Below, piece by piece: positions 59,676 through 64,000 of a stretch of DNA of 64,000 nt (positions within the stretch are counted from its first letter, which is position 1; every line of letters starts with the position of its first letter). This DNA is from Acidobacteriota bacterium (GTDB taxonomy: Bacteria > Acidobacteriota > Terriglobia > Bryobacterales > Bryobacteraceae). The stretch is taken from positions 89,317-153,316 of the forward strand of contig JAFDVS010000065.1 in assembly GCA_018268935.1 (NCBI GenBank). Reading direction: 5' to 3'. Under the pieces are notes generated by a model, which made no database searches, was not told where the DNA came from, and saw only the letters and a program-made list of their open reading frames with translations. Both the position numbers and the translations under genes were made by a program.

Positions 59676-62600
59676 ATGACAAACACTCGTCTTCTACCTG
59701 CTCTTTCTCTCCTCTTGGCTCTCGCCTTTCCGGCCCTCAGCCAGAACGTCCGCGGCCTCGTCACCGGCCTCGTCACCGATGCCCAGTCCAAACCACTCGC
59801 CGGCGTTCAGATCGAACTCCTCCAGCAGCAAACCGGCAAGCGTCGAACCGCCCTCACCACCTCTTCCGGCGAGTTTACCTTCTCCGCCCTCGCCCCCGGC
59901 GCCTACCGCCTCGAAGCTGCCCGCGATGGCTTCCGCAAGCACGCCGATTCCTTCTCCCTCCTCGTCAATCAGGAACTCCGCGCCGACATCGCCATGACCC
60001 CCGGCACCCGCACCGACACCGTCGAGGTCAGCGCCACGCGCGACCTGCTCAAAACCGAAACCACCGCCCTCGGAGCCGTCGTCGATAACCGCCAGGTCCG
60101 TGGCCTCCCCCTCGATGGCCGCAATTTCTACGAACTCACCCTCCTCGTTCCCGGAGCCCTCCCCTCCGCCCAAGGCTCCGCCGGCTCCGTCCGCGGCGAC
60201 TTCGCCGTCAACCTCAACGGCCAGCGCGAAGACAGCAATCTCTTCCTCCTCGACGGCGTCTACAACTCCGACCCCAAACTCAACGGCACCTCCGTCAATC
60301 CCCCCGTCGACGCCATTCAGGAATTCGAAGTCCTCACCTCTTCCTACGACGCCAGCTTCGGCCGCAATGCCGGAGGCCAGATCAACGTCGTCACCAAATC
60401 CGGTGGCAACGATGTCCACGGCACCCTCTACGAATTCTTCCGCAACGGCGCCATGGACTCCGCCAACTACTTCGCCCCCAAAAACGAGCCCAAGCCCGCC
60501 TACCACCGTAACCAGTTCGGCTTCTCCCTCGGCGGCCCCATCATTCGCAACAAAACCTTCTTCTTCACCGACTACGAAGGCCGCCGCGCCAATGAGGGAA
60601 TCACCCGCCTCACCCGCGTCCCCACCCTCGCCGAGCGCAGCGGCGATTTCTCCTCCTTCCCCGGATTCCTCATCAACCCCTACGCCCGCCAGCCCTTCCC
60701 CGGCAACCGCATCCCCCGCGAACTCCAACACCCCATCGGCCAAGCCATCGCCAATCTCTATCCCCAGCCCAACCGCACCGACCCCGTCCTCAACTACGTG
60801 TCTTCTCCCTCCCAACGCGATCGCGGCGATCATTTCGACGCCCGCCTCGATCACCTCTTCCGCAAATCCGAATTAACCTTCCGCTACAGCTTCGCCGACC
60901 GCGATCTCTTTGAGCCCTTCGCCGGCCCTGCCTTCGCCGCCGTCCCCTCCTACGGCAACAACGTGCCCCGCCGCGCCCAGAACGTGATGCTCAGCGAAAC
61001 GCGCACCATCTCCTCCACCCTCCTCAACGAAGTGCGCCTCGCCTTCAACCGCGTCGCCGCCGGAGCCACCCCGGAACTCTATTCCAACAACGTGAACAGC
61101 GCCATCGGCATCCCGATGCTCTCCACCAATCCGCGCGACAACGGACTCAGCTTCCTCACCATCACCGGCTACTCCCCGCTCGGCCACGAATACAACAGCC
61201 CGCTCTACGGTGTCACCAACACCTACCAGTTCATCGATCAGGCCAGTTGGTCGCACGGCCGCCACCTCCTCAAATTCGGCGGCGACATCCGCGTCCTCCA
61301 GCAGAATGCCTTCCGCGATGTCCAGGCCCGCGGGTTCATTCAATTCCGCGGCGCGCTCACCCAGAATCCGCTCGGCGACGTGCTCATGGGCTTGCCCACC
61401 TTCACCGGCGCCGCCCGCCTCGATAACCCCCAGCACCTCCGCGGACGCTCCTACAACGCCTTCATCAACGACACCTTCCGCATCCGCCCCAACATCACCC
61501 TGACCCTCGGCCTGCGCTACGAGTTCAACCAGCCTCCCGTCGACAGTCAGGACCGCGCCAACCTTTACGATCCCGCCACCGGACAGCTCGTTAAAGTGGG
61601 TTCCAACGGTATTCCCCGCGGCGGCTACTTCGCCGACAAAAACAACTTCGGCCCGCGCCTCGGCTTTGCCTGGTCGCTCGCTCCGCAAACCGTCCTCCGC
61701 GCCGGCTATGGAATCTATTACGACCAGTCCGCCCTCGCCCCCAGCGAAGGACTGTACTTCAACGCCCCCTACTTCGACTTCCGCTATTACTTCCCCGGCG
61801 AACAAACCGGCCTCATCTTCGTCAACAATCCCTTCCCCGCCAACTACCCCATTCCCACTCCACCATCGGGCTTCAGCTTCCAGCGCGATCTGCGCACACC
61901 CTACATCCAGCAATGGAATCTCAACATCCAGCAGCAAATCGGCAAAGGCCGCGTTCTCGAAGTGGGATACGTCGGCTCGCGCGGAACCAGGCTCTATTCC
62001 GCCCGCGACATCAATCAACCCGCCCCCAGCCCCTCCCCGCTCAATCTCCGCCCCAACTACTTCTTCTCCGACATCAACCAGCTCGAATCGCGCGGCAATT
62101 CCAACTACCACAGCCTCCAGACACGCTTCCAGCAGCGCTTCTCTCACGGCCTTTCGATGATCGCCTCCTACACCATGGGCAAGTCCATCGACGACGCATC
62201 GGCTTTCTTCCCCAGCGCCGGCGACCCCAACTTCCCCCAGGACAGCCGCAACGTCCGCGCCGAACGCGCACGCTCCAACTTCGACATCGCCCAGCGCTTC
62301 TCTGCCGGCTATTCCTATAGCCTCCCCTTCGGCAAGGGCCGCCTCCGCGGCGGCTGGCAGACCCACGGCATCGTCAACCTTCAGACCGGCCGCCCCTTCA
62401 CCGTAGCCTTGCCCACGGAGCAGGACAACAGCAACACCGGCATCACCAGCCTCGGCTTCGGCGCCAACGACCGCCCCAACCTCACCGGCAATCCCCGCCT
62501 CGACAAACCCACCGCCGATCGCTGGTTCAACACCCAAGCCTTCGCCCTACCCGCCTTCGGCTCCTTCGGCAACGCCGGCCGCAACATCCTCGAAGGCCCC

Positions 62601-62807
62601 GGCAATGCCACCGTGAACTTCTCCATCGTCAAAGACACCGCCTTCACCGAGCGCCTCACCATGCAATTGCGACTGGAGACCTTCAACCTCTTCAACCGCG
62701 CCAACTTCGATCTACCCGATCTCTTCTACGGCAATCCAACCTTCGGCCGCGTCCAATCCGCCCAAAACCCGCGCCGCACCCAACTCGGAATCAAATTCCT
62801 ATTCTGA
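59676..62807 (+). CDS. Oar-type TonB-dependent receptor
   Basis: A 1043-residue receptor with a signal peptide (LLPALSLLLALAFPALSQ), a carboxypeptidase-regulatory-like domain (RGLVTGLVTDAQSKPLAGVQ), a plug (LPLDGRNFYELTLLVPGALP, LFLLDGVYNSDPKLNG, FGRNAGGQINVVTKSGGNDV) and a barrel ending LGIKFLF. Divergent from the aldo/keto reductase gene. TATAGT at 59643-59648 may be its -10. Repeats lie between it and the cytochrome gene. Confidence 0.93.
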   Translation: MTNTRLLPALSLLLALAFPALSQNVRGLVTGLVTDAQSKPLAGVQIELLQQQTGKRRTALTTSSGEFTFSALAPGAYRLEAARDGFRKHADSFSLLVNQELRADIAMTPGTRTDTVEVSATRDLLKTETTALGAVVDNRQVRGLPLDGRNFYELTLLVPGALPSAQGSAGSVRGDFAVNLNGQREDSNLFLLDGVYNSDPKLNGTSVNPPVDAIQEFEVLTSSYDASFGRNAGGQINVVTKSGGNDVHGTLYEFFRNGAMDSANYFAPKNEPKPAYHRNQFGFSLGGPIIRNKTFFFTDYEGRRANEGITRLTRVPTLAERSGDFSSFPGFLINPYARQPFPGNRIPRELQHPIGQAIANLYPQPNRTDPVLNYVSSPSQRDRGDHFDARLDHLFRKSELTFRYSFADRDLFEPFAGPAFAAVPSYGNNVPRRAQNVMLSETRTISSTLLNEVRLAFNRVAAGATPELYSNNVNSAIGIPMLSTNPRDNGLSFLTITGYSPLGHEYNSPLYGVTNTYQFIDQASWSHGRHLLKFGGDIRVLQQNAFRDVQARGFIQFRGALTQNPLGDVLMGLPTFTGAARLDNPQHLRGRSYNAFINDTFRIRPNITLTLGLRYEFNQPPVDSQDRANLYDPATGQLVKVGSNGIPRGGYFADKNNFGPRLGFAWSLAPQTVLRAGYGIYYDQSALAPSEGLYFNAPYFDFRYYFPGEQTGLIFVNNPFPANYPIPTPPSGFSFQRDLRTPYIQQWNLNIQQQIGKGRVLEVGYVGSRGTRLYSARDINQPAPSPSPLNLRPNYFFSDINQLESRGNSNYHSLQTRFQQRFSHGLSMIASYTMGKSIDDASAFFPSAGDPNFPQDSRNVRAERARSNFDIAQRFSAGYSYSLPFGKGRLRGGWQTHGIVNLQTGRPFTVALPTEQDNSNTGITSLGFGANDRPNLTGNPRLDKPTADRWFNTQAFALPAFGSFGNAGRNILEGPGNATVNFSIVKDTAFTERLTMQLRLETFNLFNRANFDLPDLFYGNPTFGRVQSAQNPRRTQLGIKFLF

Positions 62808-62816
62808 GCGTGCGTT

Positions 62817-62847
62817 TCTGAGCCGCGAGCGTAAGCGAGTCGGTCAG
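62817..62847 (+). repeat. Copy of the dispersed GAGCCGC repeat
   Basis: TCTGAGCCGCGAGCGTAAGC followed by GAGTCGGTCAG, 10 bases after the receptor stop. A second copy lies 126 bases further on. Confidence 0.6.
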
Positions 62848-62942
62848 CTTTTGACGAACCCGCGCAAAACGGATCCCCCCCGCGCCTAGACGCAACCGCG
62901 TGTTCCTACAGCACTGGGGGCGTGGACCGTGCCCTTTGCGCT

Positions 62943-62973
62943 ACTGAGCCGCGAGCGCAAGCGAGCCGGTCAT
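62943..62973 (+). repeat. Copy of the dispersed GAGCCGC repeat
   Basis: ACTGAGCCGCGAGCGCAAGC followed by GAGCCGGTCAT. Its last bases supply the stop codon (TGA on the minus strand) of the cytochrome gene, so this copy touches a coding end. Confidence 0.6.
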
Positions 62974-64000
62974 TCCACCAGCCCCAGATCCTTGAGCACC
63001 TTCGGATCCGATTCCTCCATCGCCAGCAACCCGTGACAGGCGTTGCAATCCTGTGCGATCGCCTTCGATCCATCCGGCGTCTTATGCGCGTCGTCGTGGC
63101 AACGGAAGCATCCCGGGTAATCCGTGTGCCCGATATTATTCACATACGTCCCCCACGTCACCTTCATCTCCGGAAAAACATTTCGCTGCCAGATGGTTAA
63201 AACATTCTGAGCCGCTTTTGTAACATCCGCCTGGCGCTTCGCAAACACATCCGCCTGACTCTTCTTGTAGTATTCCACGATGGCCGCCGGAATCTCCGAC
63301 TCCCCTCGCGCCGTCGTCCCGTAATCCTTCTTCAACGTATCCACCGCCACCTTCTTGATCAGCGGCAGATTCGCCGGAATCTCGCCCGACGCCATCATGT
63401 TATCCACACTCCGCTCCGGCAGCGTCATCGTATGACTCGGCCGGTTGTGACAATCGACGCAATCCATCTCGCGTATCGACAACTTCGCCACGTCTTCCTT
63501 CTTCGTCTTCTCCGCCAGAAATTCCTTCACTTCGCCATTGCGCGAATACTCCACCCACGGAATCGTCTGCCGTGCCCGGTCGCTATGTCCGTAGCGAATG
63601 CGAATCCCTTTGCCCACATGCGCCGTATGGATCCCTTTGCCCTGATACCCGCCGCCGCCGATATGCATCAACAACACCGACTTCGTCTGCTCGCCATTGT
63701 CATTAAAGTGCGTAATCACGCGGAGCCGGTCCCCGCCGTACTTGTCCGGCCAGTGGCATCCCTCGCAGGTCTCCCGCGCGGGACGCAAATTCTCCACCGG
63801 CGTCGGTATCGGCCGCTCATAGCTGTTCAACGTCACCGCCACCACCTGCCCAACACCCGACAACTTACTCTGCACGAACCACGATGCCCCAGGACCAATG
63901 TGGCATTTGACGCACTCCACCTTCGAGTGTGGCGAGTTCTGATACGCACGAAACTCCGGCTTCATCACCACGTGACACGTCGCTCCGCAGAACTGCACGC
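62970..64000 (-). CDS. NapC/NirT-like multihaem c-type cytochrome (N-terminus beyond right edge)
   Basis: The 342 visible residues contain six haem-binding motifs: an unusual CGATCH (C-x3-C-H) near the start with Met in HVVMKPE, then CVKCH, CEGCH, CVDCH, CFRCH and CNACH. The block AYQNSPHSKVECVKCHIGPG, ASWFVQSKLSGVGQ and RPARETCEGCH is typical of membrane-anchored quinol-oxidising cytochromes of the NapC/NirT group in Acidobacteria. The membrane anchor must lie outside the window; GTG 63998 is internal. It would carry electrons from quinol to a periplasmic acceptor. Confidence 0.9.
   Translation of the reverse strand, partial: VQFCGATCHVVMKPEFRAYQNSPHSKVECVKCHIGPGASWFVQSKLSGVGQVVAVTLNSYERPIPTPVENLRPARETCEGCHWPDKYGGDRLRVITHFNDNGEQTKSVLLMHIGGGGYQGKGIHTAHVGKGIRIRYGHSDRARQTIPWVEYSRNGEVKEFLAEKTKKEDVAKLSIREMDCVDCHNRPSHTMTLPERSVDNMMASGEIPANLPLIKKVAVDTLKKDYGTTARGESEIPAAIVEYYKKSQADVFAKRQADVTKAAQNVLTIWQRNVFPEMKVTWGTYVNNIGHTDYPGCFRCHDDAHKTPDGSKAIAQDCNACHGLLAMEESDPKVLKDLGLVE

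Noticed and set aside
60873..62537. A 554-codon open frame opposite the last TonB receptor
   Set aside because: Antisense shadow with low-complexity product.
1..64000. CRISPR arrays, tRNA, rRNA, riboswitches
   Set aside because: No regularly spaced direct repeats of CRISPR size, no cloverleaf tRNA with CCA-type ends and no rRNA segments were recognised by reading both strands.

Overview
The window is a GC-rich, densely coding bacterial segment with a very strong preference for C at the third codon position. Five large Oar-type TonB-dependent receptors with an N-terminal carboxypeptidase-regulatory-like domain, a tricorn-like S41 protease, a PEP-CTERM protein, a NapC-like multihaem cytochrome, and many small secreted proteins without known function point to an Acidobacteriota member, most like the Solibacter/Bryobacter lineage. 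That placement is inference from gene content; no rRNA is present.

Layout. 0-9.4 kb: a partial MFS transporter and an aldose-epimerase-like secreted protein (minus), a cation:proton antiporter, small unknown genes, a PEP-CTERM protein, a giant tricorn-like protease, a zinc alcohol dehydrogenase, and a decayed higBA toxin-antitoxin locus. 9.4-22.9 kb: two divergent TonB receptors, then a plus-strand run of cupin-like protein, lipoprotein cyclophilin, esterase, bacterioferritin, ECF sigma/anti-sigma pair, a structured repeat block, a secreted protein and an exported FAD oxidoreductase. 22.9-31.4 kb: an accessory stretch with a DUF433/DUF5615 module, truncated copies of the neighbouring oxidoreductase 3' end, an orphan 396-residue protein with a winged-helix-like C terminus and different codon use, a hicAB pair, a frameshifted gene and a ribbon-helix-helix-like gene behind a palindrome, with a TonB receptor in the middle. 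31.4-38.3 kb: fucose-isomerase-like protein, leucine-rich-repeat protein, rpmB-rpmG with promoter and terminator, a glycosyltransferase-like protein and a large glycoside hydrolase.

38.3-46.6 kb is the clearest functional unit: an IclR regulator behind a good sigma-70 promoter, a DapA/NanA-family lyase, a TonB receptor and a Tat-exported BNR sialidase-like enzyme in tight succession, followed by an exported P1 peptidase and an exported HpcH/HpaI aldolase-like protein. It reads as a carbohydrate (possibly sialic or related nonulosonic acid) capture locus. 46.6-64 kb is mixed housekeeping and envelope biology: HD-GYP phosphodiesterase, pgi, RDD protein, LptD, a polyprenyl-phosphate sugar transferase, fabG, a UbiD-family decarboxylase, a kinase-like C-lobe remnant with a membrane anchor, aldo/keto reductase, another TonB receptor and a multihaem cytochrome cut by the right edge.

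Across the window several genes without a Shine-Dalgarno sequence have a -10-like hexamer 6-9 bases before the ATG, which suggests leaderless transcripts. A dispersed short repeat (core like GAGCCGCGACCGTAAGGGAG) occurs at six sites, mostly at gene ends. I found no CRISPR array, tRNA, rRNA or recognisable insertion sequence with inverted ends. The nearest thing to an undescribed system is the orphan gene at 23978-25168 together with the duplicated gene ends and toxin-antitoxin modules around it.
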